A DNA stretch of 64,000 bases from Phascolarctobacterium_A sp034086985 (GTDB lineage Bacteria > Bacillota > Negativicutes > Acidaminococcales > Acidaminococcaceae), in assembly GCA_034086985.1 (NCBI GenBank), contig JAXDZG010000021.1, forward strand, positions 124,001-188,000, given 5' to 3'. Both the position numbers and the translations under genes were made by a program. Shown here in pieces: positions 17,562-25,788 of this stretch; the stretch's first letter is position 1, and each line of letters starts with the position of its first letter. The notes beneath the pieces were generated by a model. It was not told where the DNA came from and did not search any database. It was given only the letters and a program-made list of their open reading frames with translations.

Positions 17562-18656
17562 TTATTGACCAACGATCTCGATGAATACGATTTCAGGAGC
17601 AACCTCCGTGCGCACCGGCGGTCCCCAGAAGCCATAGCCGGCGCTGGTAATGGCGGTGAGTTTGCCAAACTCCTTGCGACCATAATCTAAGGGGTACATG
17701 CGCTTGGTAATCTGGCGGTTAGGGAAGAGCTGGCCCGTGTGGGTGTGGCCGGAAAGATAAAGGTCATAGCCTAAGTGGGCAGCGCCCAGCATGCGGCGAG
17801 GCTGGTGGTCTATGAGTACGCTGTAATATTTGTCATTTTCCCAAGCTAGGGTTTGAATGGCCTTGGGACCTTTACCCTTGCTAAAGCGAAAATCGTTCAA
17901 GCCTGTAATCTTGAGCTGGCCATCGATAACGGTGCTGGCATCGCGCAGAACCTTGATGCCATGGGCTTCCACCTTTTGCTGCCAGCGGACAGGATCATCA
18001 ATATATTCGTGGTTGCCAAAGGCAAGGTAGACGCCTTGAGGTGCGTTGAGCTTGGCCAAGGCAGCCAGGGAATTTTCCTCTTCCACATAGGCAATGCGCT
18101 CATCGATGAGGTCGCCGGCGATGAGCACCGCATCAGGGTGAAGCTCATTGAGCCGCTGGGTGAGCTTTTCTGCATAGCTGCGACCAAGGATGCGACCTAA
18201 GTGAACATCGCTAATCAGGGCCAGCTTATAGCTTGTACCAGCGGGAAGCTTAGAGGTAGTAATCACTTCCGTGCGTACGGTGGGACGGAAAGCGTTTAAG
18301 CTGCCGAAGGCAACGGTGAGGCAGCTAGCTACTAAGGTTATCATGGCTAGCTTGCCAAGGGGCAGAGTGAAGGGCAAGAGCTTGCTTGTGAGCCAAAGCA
18401 CCAGATGCACTAGGGCAAAAAGCAGGGTGTAATAGCCAAAGGCTACCCACAGTCCTTCGGCCCAGGCAGATAGCTTTACGAGAAAATGAGGAAGGCTGGG
18501 GGATAAAGCTCTGCTGACCATGGCATTGATGGTCAAGGCCAGATAGGCCAGAGCAAACCAGCTGCTGCGTCCCCAGGGGAGATAACTTCGATAATATAGA
18601 TACCCAATAGTACTGAGCAAAAGGTCCACAGTACCTATAAAGAAAATAATACGCAT
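17562..18656 (-). CDS. Membrane-anchored metallophosphoesterase (YkuE/YaeI-like)
   Basis: 364 residues. About four hydrophobic helices occupy the first 125 residues, then a calcineurin-like phosphoesterase domain with all metal-site blocks: ALISDVHLGR, IAGDLID, FGNHEYID and LSGHTHTGQLFP. Relatives act on membrane-linked phosphoesters such as lipid or nucleotide-lipid pyrophosphates, with a dinuclear metal centre; the exact substrate is unknown. An AAGGAG sequence upstream on the minus strand supports the ATG at 18656. It converges on the TRAP operon and is divergent from carD. Confidence 0.87.
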   Translation of the reverse strand: MRIIFFIGTVDLLLSTIGYLYYRSYLPWGRSSWFALAYLALTINAMVSRALSPSLPHFLVKLSAWAEGLWVAFGYYTLLFALVHLVLWLTSKLLPFTLPLGKLAMITLVASCLTVAFGSLNAFRPTVRTEVITTSKLPAGTSYKLALISDVHLGRILGRSYAEKLTQRLNELHPDAVLIAGDLIDERIAYVEEENSLAALAKLNAPQGVYLAFGNHEYIDDPVRWQQKVEAHGIKVLRDASTVIDGQLKITGLNDFRFSKGKGPKAIQTLAWENDKYYSVLIDHQPRRMLGAAHLGYDLYLSGHTHTGQLFPNRQITKRMYPLDYGRKEFGKLTAITSAGYGFWGPPVRTEVAPEIVFIEIVGQ

Positions 18657-18683
18657 AGAAAGCTCCTTTGTGTTTTTAGGTAT

Positions 18684-18714
18684 ATTATACAGCCTAAAGT
18701 AAGCTTCAAGTCAA
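18684..18714 (-). promoter_or_regulatory. Candidate promoter of the metallophosphoesterase gene
   Basis: On the minus strand, TTGACT (18709-18714) and TATAAT (18684-18689) are separated by 19 bp, longer than ideal. The remaining part of the 307-bp divergent region is taken by the two carD promoters; 18720-18835 shows nothing I can name. Confidence 0.45.
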
Positions 18715-18840
18715 GAGTTTTATGGCAAGTACTACTCATTTATTAGTTAAAACTTTGCAAACTTTCATCGGTGGCGTTATGAAAGAAAAGCTCATTACTG
18801 TGTCAATTTTGCGAATTTATGCAGAAAGTGGCCACGGCTG

Positions 18841-18869
18841 TTGACATAGAAAAAGGAGCGTGATATAAT
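18841..18869 (+). promoter_or_regulatory. carD promoter P1 (full consensus)
   Basis: TTGACA (18841-18846), 17-bp spacer, TATAAT (18864-18869): both hexamers match consensus exactly. Confidence 0.87.
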
Positions 18870-18878
18870 AACAAATTT

Positions 18879-18907
18879 TTGACAATTTTTCCAAGGGGTG
18901 GTACAAT
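18879..18907 (+). promoter_or_regulatory. carD promoter P2
   Basis: TTGACA (18879-18884), 17-bp spacer, TACAAT (18902-18907). It lies 38 bp downstream of P1, so the two make tandem starts. Confidence 0.8.
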
Positions 18908-18963
18908 GTATGCATAGGCTTATTTTTTGATTAAACGGAAAAATTGTCTTAGGAGGGTGGAAA

Positions 18964-19449
18964 ATGTTTGCTGCAGGAGACCGTGTAGTTTATCCGCTGC
19001 ATGGCGGTGCCATAGTGAAGGAAGTTCAAGCGCGTGAGCAAAATGGTGCAAAGGTAGAATATTATATTCTGCAAATGCTTTTTGAAAGCATGACTGTAGC
19101 CCTGCCCGTGGCCAGCGCCGAAAAGCTGGGCTTGCGCACTATTGGCGACGAAGGGACCCTGGCAACCATTGCAAGCGTCCTCCGTGAAAATCCTGATGTG
19201 CAGGCAGTGAAGAGCATTTCCTGGAACCGTCGCTTTCAATTATATATGGATAAGATTAAAAGCGGCAGTGTGGTTGAGGTGGCAAAGATTTTTAAGCTGC
19301 TCACCCTGCTGGAACGCAATAAAAAAATTTCTGTGGGCGAGCGTCGTCTGCTCCACAGCACCAAGCAGATTTTGCAGAGCGAAGTAATGCTGATTAGGGA
19401 CGTGGATGCTCAGGCTGCAGGTGCTTGGTTAGATACTTGTTGCGAGTAA
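18964..19449 (+). CDS. carD: CarD/CdnL-family RNA polymerase-binding transcription factor
   Basis: 161 residues. The N-terminal CarD/TRCF RNAP-interaction domain is recognisable (FAAGDRVVYPLHGGAIVKEV), followed by a helical C-terminal domain (about 65-161) with the basic KSISWNRRFQLY segment near residue 81-92 that contacts promoter DNA in the family. CarD binds the beta subunit and stabilises open complexes, chiefly at rRNA and housekeeping promoters. AGGAGGGTGG precedes the ATG. It is monocistronic, between tandem consensus promoters and a strong terminator, suggesting high constitutive expression. Confidence 0.93.
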   Translation: MFAAGDRVVYPLHGGAIVKEVQAREQNGAKVEYYILQMLFESMTVALPVASAEKLGLRTIGDEGTLATIASVLRENPDVQAVKSISWNRRFQLYMDKIKSGSVVEVAKIFKLLTLLERNKKISVGERRLLHSTKQILQSEVMLIRDVDAQAAGAWLDTCCE

Positions 19450-19470
19450 TTTTCCTAAAAGATAACTATG

Positions 19471-19500
19471 AGGACTGCCGTGTGGGGCAGTCCTTTTTTA
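19471..19500 (+). terminator. Terminator of carD
   Basis: AGGACTGCC (19471-19479) pairs with GGCAGTCCT (19486-19494), followed by TTTTTT. Confidence 0.9.
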
Positions 19501-19638
19501 TGCTCCGATTATTTTACAAAGTGGTCAAAAATTATTGAGAATAATTACTTGTTTTTTTACATATTTAGCTGTATCATATAATAGATATATTAGTATGCAG
19601 AAGCTAGCTATCAAATTTTGAAGAAAGGAGGACAAAGC

Positions 19639-20775
19639 ATGCTACGAAAATTAATTAGCCTCTCTATTTCGCTGATGATTATTATTACCGGACTCATACT
19701 TACTGATATCTCTTTACCGTATATGTCGAAATATCTGGGCTATGATCTGCACGGCAACGGCTTTTTTGGCATTACCTTTGCCAATATGATTTTGGCGCTG
19801 CCAGGCCTTTTTGTGTTTTCCTGGCTGGCGCTGGTGCTGGCACCCTTCATTACCAATAGTATCTTTAATTACGCGGAGCTGTTGACCACCTCTCTGTCGA
19901 AAATTCCCACCAGTGATATTCTGGTCATGGTTTTTGGCATCGGTATCGGCCTAATTTTGGCCAATTTAATCGGTGGTCCCTTCTCACGGCTGCCCATAGT
20001 GGGACCATATATTCCCATTGTGCTGAGCCTTGTGCTAAGCGTGGTAGGTGCCAAGCTGGCCCTGCGTAAGCATAATGATATTGTGGGCTTTTTCAATCGT
20101 ATTCCTAGCCGCAGAGCTATTAAGCCTGAGGAAAAGCAGCCCGATGCTATTACGGGCCCCTTAAGCGACCGCCTTTATAGCGCCAATAAGCTCTTAGATA
20201 CCAGTGTGATTATCGATGGGCGCATTATGGATATTATGGCAGCGGGCTTTTTAGAGGGTCAGCTGGTGGTACCCAATTTCGTGCTGGAGGAGCTGCAGAA
20301 GCTTTCTGACTCGGCGGATAATCTCAAGCGAGCTAAAGGACGGCGGGGCTTGGATTTAGTGCAGGATTTACGCATCAGCTACAAGGATCAGGTTGTGGTA
20401 GTGGATAATGACTACGATGATATCGCTGAGGTAGATGCTAAATTGGTGCGCCTGGCCAAGCAGGCTGGTGCTGCCATCATTACCAATGATTATAATCTGA
20501 ACAAGGTGGCAGGCATTCAGGGTGTGCAGGTGCTCAATATTAACGAGCTGGCTAATGCCATTAAGCCTGTTGTTATTGCCGGAGAAGAGATGCATGTGTA
20601 CCTTGTGAAGGAAGGCAAGGAGGCCAATCAAGCCATTGCCTATCTTGATGATGGTACCATGATTGTAGTCGAAAATGGTCGTCAGCATATAGGAAGCAGT
20701 ATTTCTGTGGTTGTTACCTCCGTGCTGCAAACTGCAGCAGGGCGGATGATTTTTGCTAAGGCAGTGCGCTTTTAG
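19639..20775 (+). CDS. yacL: PIN/TRAM domain membrane protein (YacL-like)
   Basis: 378 residues. ATG 19639 lies 7 bases after AAAGGAGG. Four hydrophobic segments fill the first 155 residues; then a PIN nuclease domain starts at LLDTSVIIDGRIMDI and keeps the acidic residues (the Asp of LLDTS, the Glu pair in VLEEL, DAKLVRLAK, TNDYNLNKVA); the C-terminal 80 residues form a TRAM-type RNA-binding beta domain. This matches B. subtilis YacL, a putative membrane-bound ribonuclease of unknown target. In Firmicutes it precedes ispD, as here. Confidence 0.9.
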   Translation: MLRKLISLSISLMIIITGLILTDISLPYMSKYLGYDLHGNGFFGITFANMILALPGLFVFSWLALVLAPFITNSIFNYAELLTTSLSKIPTSDILVMVFGIGIGLILANLIGGPFSRLPIVGPYIPIVLSLVLSVVGAKLALRKHNDIVGFFNRIPSRRAIKPEEKQPDAITGPLSDRLYSANKLLDTSVIIDGRIMDIMAAGFLEGQLVVPNFVLEELQKLSDSADNLKRAKGRRGLDLVQDLRISYKDQVVVVDNDYDDIAEVDAKLVRLAKQAGAAIITNDYNLNKVAGIQGVQVLNINELANAIKPVVIAGEEMHVYLVKEGKEANQAIAYLDDGTMIVVENGRQHIGSSISVVVTSVLQTAAGRMIFAKAVRF

Positions 20776-20800
20776 ATTTATGAGCTGAATAGTAAAGCTT

Positions 20801-20830
20801 TACAGACTGGGGCGAAGGTCCCAGTCTGTA
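20801..20830. other. Perfect 11-bp hairpin upstream of ispD
   Basis: TACAGACTGGG (20801-20811) and CCCAGTCTGTA (20820-20830) pair completely around an 8-base loop. There is no U-run on either strand, so it is not a standard terminator; it might be an RNA-processing or stability element between yacL and ispD. Confidence 0.6.
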
Positions 20831-20866
20831 CTTGAATAAGGGCATTTTGTTAAGGGAGAAGCTTTT

Positions 20867-21592
20867 ATGGAAAAGGTAGTTGCAATTGTGCCCGCAGCAG
20901 GCGCTGGTAAGCGCCTGGGGCTGGGGATTAATAAGGCCTTCGCCGAGCTGCGCGGCGCGCCGCTCATCGTCCACTGCCTGGCCATGCTGGCCCGGACCAA
21001 GCTGGTCCGCGAGGCCATCGTGGTGCTGGCCCCGGCGGAGGTTGAGGAAGGCAGCGCGCTCCTAGCTCGCTACCAGGCGAGCTATTTTGCGACGCTGCCC
21101 ATCAAGGTGGTAGCCGGGGGCAAGGAGCGTCAGGACAGCGTGGCCAACGCCCTGGCCGCTGTGCCTGCTGACGCCGCCTACATAGCTGTGCACGACGGTG
21201 CGCGCCCTTTTGCAGGGCGCGCAGTATTCGAGCGCACGCTGGCGGCGGCTAGGGAGCAGGGCGCGGCCATTGCGGCGGTGCCTGTGAAGAATACGATTAA
21301 GGTGGTGGACGCAAGGGGCGTGGTCGTAGACACGCCCGTGCGTTCCACCTTGGTGGCGGTGCAGACGCCGCAGGTGTTTCGCGCTGCACTGCTTAAGGAT
21401 GCTTATGCACACCTAGCCGCGCACCCTGCGGCGGTCACCGACGATGCATCCGTAGTGGAGCTCTTAGGGCACAAGGTAGTGGTGGCCCAGGGCCGCTACG
21501 AGAATATCAAGATTACGACGCCGGAGGATTTGGTGCTGGCGGAGCATTTCTTGGAGGAATTACAGGACGAGGAGCATGAATATGGAAAATAA
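20867..21592 (+). CDS. ispD: 2-C-methyl-D-erythritol 4-phosphate cytidylyltransferase
   Basis: 241 residues. The nucleotidyltransferase signature AIVPAAGAGKRLG, the substrate segment VHDGARPF and TPQVFRAALL are all present. IspD couples CTP to MEP in the non-mevalonate isoprenoid pathway; products feed undecaprenyl phosphate and quinones. The 3' end overlaps ispF by 11 bp when ispF starts at 21582. The central part of the gene (about 20930-21330) is clearly richer in G and C than its neighbours. Confidence 0.96.
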   Translation: MEKVVAIVPAAGAGKRLGLGINKAFAELRGAPLIVHCLAMLARTKLVREAIVVLAPAEVEEGSALLARYQASYFATLPIKVVAGGKERQDSVANALAAVPADAAYIAVHDGARPFAGRAVFERTLAAAREQGAAIAAVPVKNTIKVVDARGVVVDTPVRSTLVAVQTPQVFRAALLKDAYAHLAAHPAAVTDDASVVELLGHKVVVAQGRYENIKITTPEDLVLAEHFLEELQDEEHEYGK

Positions 21593-22082
21593 TGTGAAGC
21601 TGCCCACCTTTCGTGTGGGCTGCGGCTATGATGTACATAAATTGGTGCCGGAGCGCAAGCTGATTTTGTGTGGCGTCCAGGTGCCCTATGAGCTGGGCCT
21701 TTTAGGCCATAGCGATGCGGATGTGGCCCTGCACGCCCTGATGGACGCGCTGCTGGGCGCAGCAGCTTTGGGCGATATTGGCAAGCATTTTCCGGATACG
21801 GATGCCCGTTTTAAGGGCGCCGACAGCATGAAGCTGACGGAGCATGTGGTGCTTTTACTCAAGGAGCGGGGCTGGCAAATTAATAATGTGGATGTGACCA
21901 TTATCGCTCAGCGTCCTAAATTAGCAGGCTTCATCTCCGAAATGCGCAGTAAGGTGGCCGCTGTTTTGGGCGTTGACGCAGATGCGGTGAACGTCAAGGC
22001 CACGACTACCGAAAAGCTGGGCTTTACAGGCCGCGGCGAGGGCATCGCCGCCGAGGCCGTGGCGAGCTTAGTAAAATTTTAA
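21582..22082 (+). CDS. ispF: 2-C-methyl-D-erythritol 2,4-cyclodiphosphate synthase
   Basis: 166 residues from ATG 21582, which is 7 bases from GAGGAG; ATG 21576 is almost on top of that site. GCGYDVHKL supplies the zinc-binding DxH, LLGHSDADVALHA and the DIGKHFPDTD segment the rest of the active site, and the C-terminal KATTTEKLGFTGRGEG is typical. It cyclises CDP-ME-2-phosphate to MEcPP. ispD and ispF overlap, as often in this pathway. Confidence 0.96.
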   Translation: MENNVKLPTFRVGCGYDVHKLVPERKLILCGVQVPYELGLLGHSDADVALHALMDALLGAAALGDIGKHFPDTDARFKGADSMKLTEHVVLLLKERGWQINNVDVTIIAQRPKLAGFISEMRSKVAAVLGVDADAVNVKATTTEKLGFTGRGEGIAAEAVASLVKF

Positions 22083-22089
22083 TATTTCA

Positions 22090-22120
22090 ACGTCCATGTA
22101 TTCATGGGCGTTTTTTCTTT
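22090..22120 (+). terminator. Terminator of the yacL-ispDF unit
   Basis: ACGTCCATG (22090-22098) pairs with CATGGGCGT (22103-22111, one G-U pair), loop TATT, then a long T-rich run. Confidence 0.88.
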
Positions 22121-22128
22121 TTTTACTG

Positions 22129-22157
22129 TTTCTTTTGCCCACTTCCTATGCTATAAT
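22129..22157 (+). promoter_or_regulatory. Extended -10 promoter of gltX-cysS-mrnC
   Basis: TGC-TATAAT (-10 at 22152-22157) with a poor -35 (TTTCTT). It predicts a leader of about 135 bases before gltX; that leader has short complementary pieces (CCTGT near 22210, ACAGG near 22245) but no T-box motif. Confidence 0.5.
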
Positions 22158-22297
22158 ATTAAGTTGACAGACTATGCAATCTTTGTTAACTTCGCTAATA
22201 AGGATAAGCCCTGTATGGTCTGGTGGATGTGCATATAAACCTAACAGGCCTTTATTAATTTGGATGCGCCTGAATAATTTTGGAGGGAGAATATAAG

Positions 22298-23785
22298 ATG
22301 TGTTGTTGTTGTAATAATGAAGAAGTAAGAGTAAGATTTGCTCCGAGCCCCACGGGCCCGTTCCATATTGGTGGCGCTCGTAGCGCTCTGTTCAACTGGC
22401 TGTTGGCTCGCAAGACCGGCGGCAAGCTGATTCTGCGTATTGAGGATACTGATAGAGAGCGTTCCACTCCGGAATCCGAGGAGAATATCAAAGCCGCTTT
22501 AAAATGGCTGGGTATGGACTGGGATGAGGGCGTTGATGTGGGCGGCCCCAATGGTCCCTACCATCAAATGGAGCGTCTGGATATCTACAAAAAATATACC
22601 GACCAGCTGCTGGCTGAGGGCAAGGCCTACTATTGCTATTGCACCGATGAGGAGCTGGAGGAGGAGCGCCAATCCCTGATTAAGGCCGGTAAAATGCCTC
22701 GTTACATGGGCAAATGCCGCAACCTGACCGAGGAACAAATCGCTCAATTCAAGGCTGAAGGTCGCAAGCCCACTGTGCGCTTCCGTGTACCTGCCGACAA
22801 GCAAATCTTGGTGCGCGACATGGTTCGTGGCGATGTAGTTTTCGATTCCAATAATATCGGTGATTTTGTTATCGTGAAATCCGATGGCATTCCCACCTAT
22901 AACTACGCTGTCGTAATCGACGATGCTTTGATGCATATTACCCATGTAATTCGTGCTGAGGAGCATTTGTCCAACACTCCGCGTCAATGCTTGATTTATG
23001 ATGCTCTAGGCTTCAAGCAACCCACCTTTGGTCATATTTCCCTGATTTTGGGCAAGGACCACACCAAGATGAGCAAGCGTCATGGCGCTACCAGCGTGGA
23101 TCAATATCGTCAGCTGGGTTATCTGCCCGCCGGCATCAATAATTTCTTGGCTCTGTTGGGCTGGGCTCCCAATAGTGAGCAGGAAATCTTCAGCATGGAG
23201 GAGCTGATTAAAGAATTCTCCATGGACCGTGTGGCTAAGAACCCCGCCGTTTTTGATATCGACAAGCTGAACTGGATTAACCAGCACTATATGCGTCAAT
23301 TGGATGCAGAAGCTTTCTTTGAGGCTGCTAAGCCCCATATGATCGCTGCTGGTTACATGACCGGTGAGGAAGAGGGCGAGAAGCTGGCTTGGCTGAAGCG
23401 CGTTGTGGCTACTGCCCAAGAGCATGTTTCCTATGCTGCCCAAATCCCCGCTTGCGTAGAAATGTATTTTAACGATGAATTTGCTTTTGAAAACGAGGAA
23501 GCAGAGGCTGTTTTGAAGGCTGAAACTGTGCCCGCCGTTATCAAGATGCTGCTGGAAGAGCTGCCCAAGGTAGAAAATCTGGATAACGCAGCTGTCAAGG
23601 CACTGTTTAAGCAAATTCAAAAGGGCACCAAGCTGAAGGGCAAGGATGTATTTATGCCCATCCGTGTGGCCCTGACCGGTAACCAACACGGCCCCGAGCT
23701 GGCAGCTATGGTACCGCTGCTGGGCGTTGAGCGCACTGCTAAGCGTATCAAGGCATCCTTAGCAAAGGCTGGCGTTGAGCTGTAA
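22298..23785 (+). CDS. gltX: Glutamyl-tRNA synthetase
   Basis: 495 residues from ATG 22298, with GGAGGGA 9 bases upstream. Class I aminoacyl-tRNA synthetase motifs are intact: the HIGH-type sequence FAPSPTGPFHIGG and KMSKRHG. It charges tRNA-Glu in the cytoplasm. The protein starts with Met-Cys-Cys-Cys-Cys, coded by a TGT run, just before the conserved VRVRFAPSPTG; this N-terminus is unusual, and no other good start lies between it and the conserved core. It leads an operon with cysS and mrnC. Confidence 0.95.
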   Translation: MCCCCNNEEVRVRFAPSPTGPFHIGGARSALFNWLLARKTGGKLILRIEDTDRERSTPESEENIKAALKWLGMDWDEGVDVGGPNGPYHQMERLDIYKKYTDQLLAEGKAYYCYCTDEELEEERQSLIKAGKMPRYMGKCRNLTEEQIAQFKAEGRKPTVRFRVPADKQILVRDMVRGDVVFDSNNIGDFVIVKSDGIPTYNYAVVIDDALMHITHVIRAEEHLSNTPRQCLIYDALGFKQPTFGHISLILGKDHTKMSKRHGATSVDQYRQLGYLPAGINNFLALLGWAPNSEQEIFSMEELIKEFSMDRVAKNPAVFDIDKLNWINQHYMRQLDAEAFFEAAKPHMIAAGYMTGEEEGEKLAWLKRVVATAQEHVSYAAQIPACVEMYFNDEFAFENEEAEAVLKAETVPAVIKMLLEELPKVENLDNAAVKALFKQIQKGTKLKGKDVFMPIRVALTGNQHGPELAAMVPLLGVERTAKRIKASLAKAGVEL

Positions 23786-23804
23786 TTAAAAAGGAGAGAT
23801 TAAC

Positions 23805-25250
23805 GTGACTATTCGCGTCTATAATACCTTAAATAATCGTAAAGAAGAATTCGTTCCCATGACTCCTGGTAAGGCCAATATTTATGTATGCGGCGTTACC
23901 CCGTACAACCATCCCCATATTGGCAATGCGCGTCCCTTTGTAACCTGGGACGTTATCCGTCGCTTCCTGGAGCATGAGGGCTATGATGTAACCCATGTAC
24001 AAAACTTTACCGATGTGGATGATAAAATCATTAACACTGCCAATAAAGAGGGTGTGCAATGGTTCGATATCTGCAACCGCTATATCGACTCCTATTTTGA
24101 AGTAATGGATAAGCTGAATGTACGCCGTGCTCATGTTTATCCCCGCGTATCCGAGCATATCGAGGACATCATTGGCACCGTACAAGGCTTAATTGATAAT
24201 GGCTACGCCTATGTGGTTGACGGCGATGTTTTCTACAGCGTAGAAAAATTCAAGCATTATGGCCAGCTGTCCGGACGCAATATTGAGGATATGATGGCAG
24301 GCGCTCGTGTGGACGTGGATGACCGCAAGCAAAATCCCATGGACTTTGCTCTCTGGAAATCTGCTAAACCCGGCGAGCCTTCTTGGCCCAGCCCCTGGGG
24401 CAATGGTCGCCCGGGCTGGCATATTGAATGCTCCACTATGAGCATGAAATATTTGGGCAAATCCTTTGACTTCCACGGCGGTGGCAGCGATTTGATTTTC
24501 CCCCATCATGAAAACGAAATCGCTCAATCCGAGGGCTGCACCGGCTGCCATCCCTTCGTGCACTACTGGCTGCACAATGGCTTTATTACCGTAGATAATG
24601 AGAAAATGTCCAAATCCCTGGGCAATTTCTTCATGGTTATCGATATCCTGGAGCATTTTGAGCCGGAAACTCTGCGCTTTTTCATCGTTTCCACCCATTA
24701 TCGCAGCCCGTTGGACTTCAGCGATGCACGCTTAAAGGAAGCTGAAAAGAGCTTGCAACGTTTGCGCAGCGCTCAAGAAACTCTGACCAATCTGGAAGCT
24801 ATGATGAACGCCGGTCCCACCGAGGAAAGCCTGGCTCTGCGTGCCAAGGTTGCCGAGCTGCGTGAGTCCTTCCTGGAAGCAATGCGTGACGACTTCAACA
24901 CTGCTTTGGCCATCAGCTATTGGTTTGCTCTGGCTAAAGAAATCAACGTTTATCATAAGGCTATTATCGACGCCGGCATGAAGCCCGATGGCAAGCTGGT
25001 AGCAGCATTTGCAGCTGTGTTTGCTGAGATGGCTTCCATCATCGGCGTGCTGGAAAAGACTGCTGCTCCCGCTGCCGCAGAAGCTGGCGACAATAAGGAA
25101 GCAGAGCTGGTGGAAATGCTGATTGCTATGCGTCAAGATGCCCGCAAGGCGAAAAACTATGCTTTGGCAGATGAGCTGCGCAATAAATTAGGTGCTATCG
25201 GCATTGTGCTGCAGGACACTCCCCAAGGCGTAAAATGGTCTAAGCAATGA
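23805..25250 (+). CDS. cysS: Cysteinyl-tRNA synthetase
   Basis: 481 residues. GTG 23805 follows AAGGAGAG. The zinc ligand motif YVCGVTPYNHPHIGNAR includes the HIGN signature; GWHIECSTMS and FPHHENEIAQSEG supply further zinc and substrate residues, and KMSKSLGNF is the KMSKS loop. It joins cysteine to tRNA-Cys. It sits 19 bp after gltX and overlaps mrnC by 4 bp (ATGA), the typical Firmicute gltX-cysS-mrnC order. Confidence 0.97.
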   Translation: MTIRVYNTLNNRKEEFVPMTPGKANIYVCGVTPYNHPHIGNARPFVTWDVIRRFLEHEGYDVTHVQNFTDVDDKIINTANKEGVQWFDICNRYIDSYFEVMDKLNVRRAHVYPRVSEHIEDIIGTVQGLIDNGYAYVVDGDVFYSVEKFKHYGQLSGRNIEDMMAGARVDVDDRKQNPMDFALWKSAKPGEPSWPSPWGNGRPGWHIECSTMSMKYLGKSFDFHGGGSDLIFPHHENEIAQSEGCTGCHPFVHYWLHNGFITVDNEKMSKSLGNFFMVIDILEHFEPETLRFFIVSTHYRSPLDFSDARLKEAEKSLQRLRSAQETLTNLEAMMNAGPTEESLALRAKVAELRESFLEAMRDDFNTALAISYWFALAKEINVYHKAIIDAGMKPDGKLVAAFAAVFAEMASIIGVLEKTAAPAAAEAGDNKEAELVEMLIAMRQDARKAKNYALADELRNKLGAIGIVLQDTPQGVKWSKQ

Positions 25251-25711
25251 AATTTGCCCAATACCAATTCTTAAAGGAGCACGCTCTGGCCGCTTGTCAG
25301 GCCGAGAGCGCCGCTTCCCTGAAAAATATCAATGCTAAGCAAATGAATCCCATCGTGCTGGCCTATATCGGTGATGTGGTCTTTTCCATGTATGTGCGCT
25401 TGAGACTCTTGCCTACTTCCAGCCACGTGCGCGTACTCAATGACTTAGGCATGAAGTATGTGAGCGCAGTGTGCCAGTGCCTGGCCATGGAAGGCTTGGA
25501 GGAAGGGCTGACGGAGGAGGAAAAGCAGGTCTATCATCGTGGACGCAATGCCAAATCCACCGTTCCCAAAAGCGCTTCTGTGCACCAATATCGCATGGCC
25601 ACAGCCTTTGAGGCTCTTTTAGGCTACCTATTTTTGGAGGAGCGCCAGGAGCGCCTAGAGGAGTTTTTGGAGGAGTCCTTCAAGCTCATCAGCGCCAGCT
25701 TAGCAAAATAA
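25247..25711 (+). CDS. mrnC: Mini-ribonuclease III
   Basis: 154 residues, only the RNase III catalytic domain without a double-stranded RNA-binding domain. LAYIGDVVFSMYVR holds the catalytic Asp and AFEALLGYLFL the catalytic Glu. Mini-III trims both ends of the 23S rRNA precursor. The ATGA overlap with cysS indicates translational coupling. Confidence 0.95.
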   Translation: MKFAQYQFLKEHALAACQAESAASLKNINAKQMNPIVLAYIGDVVFSMYVRLRLLPTSSHVRVLNDLGMKYVSAVCQCLAMEGLEEGLTEEEKQVYHRGRNAKSTVPKSASVHQYRMATAFEALLGYLFLEERQERLEEFLEESFKLISASLAK

Positions 25712-25788
25712 GCTTAGTTCTACCTATAAAATTATTCCAAAAAGCTGGTTACTTACTGTAACCGCTTTCGTGAAAGGAGGATGCCTTC

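Noticed and set aside
22164..22192. Second gltX promoter at TTGACA 22164
   Set aside because: The hexamer 17 bp downstream is TTAACT, a poor -10; there is no extended -10 either.
22158..22297. T-box leader upstream of gltX
   Set aside because: The leader is long enough, but the conserved T-box sequence (AGGGTGGnACCGCG-like) and a terminator before gltX are missing.
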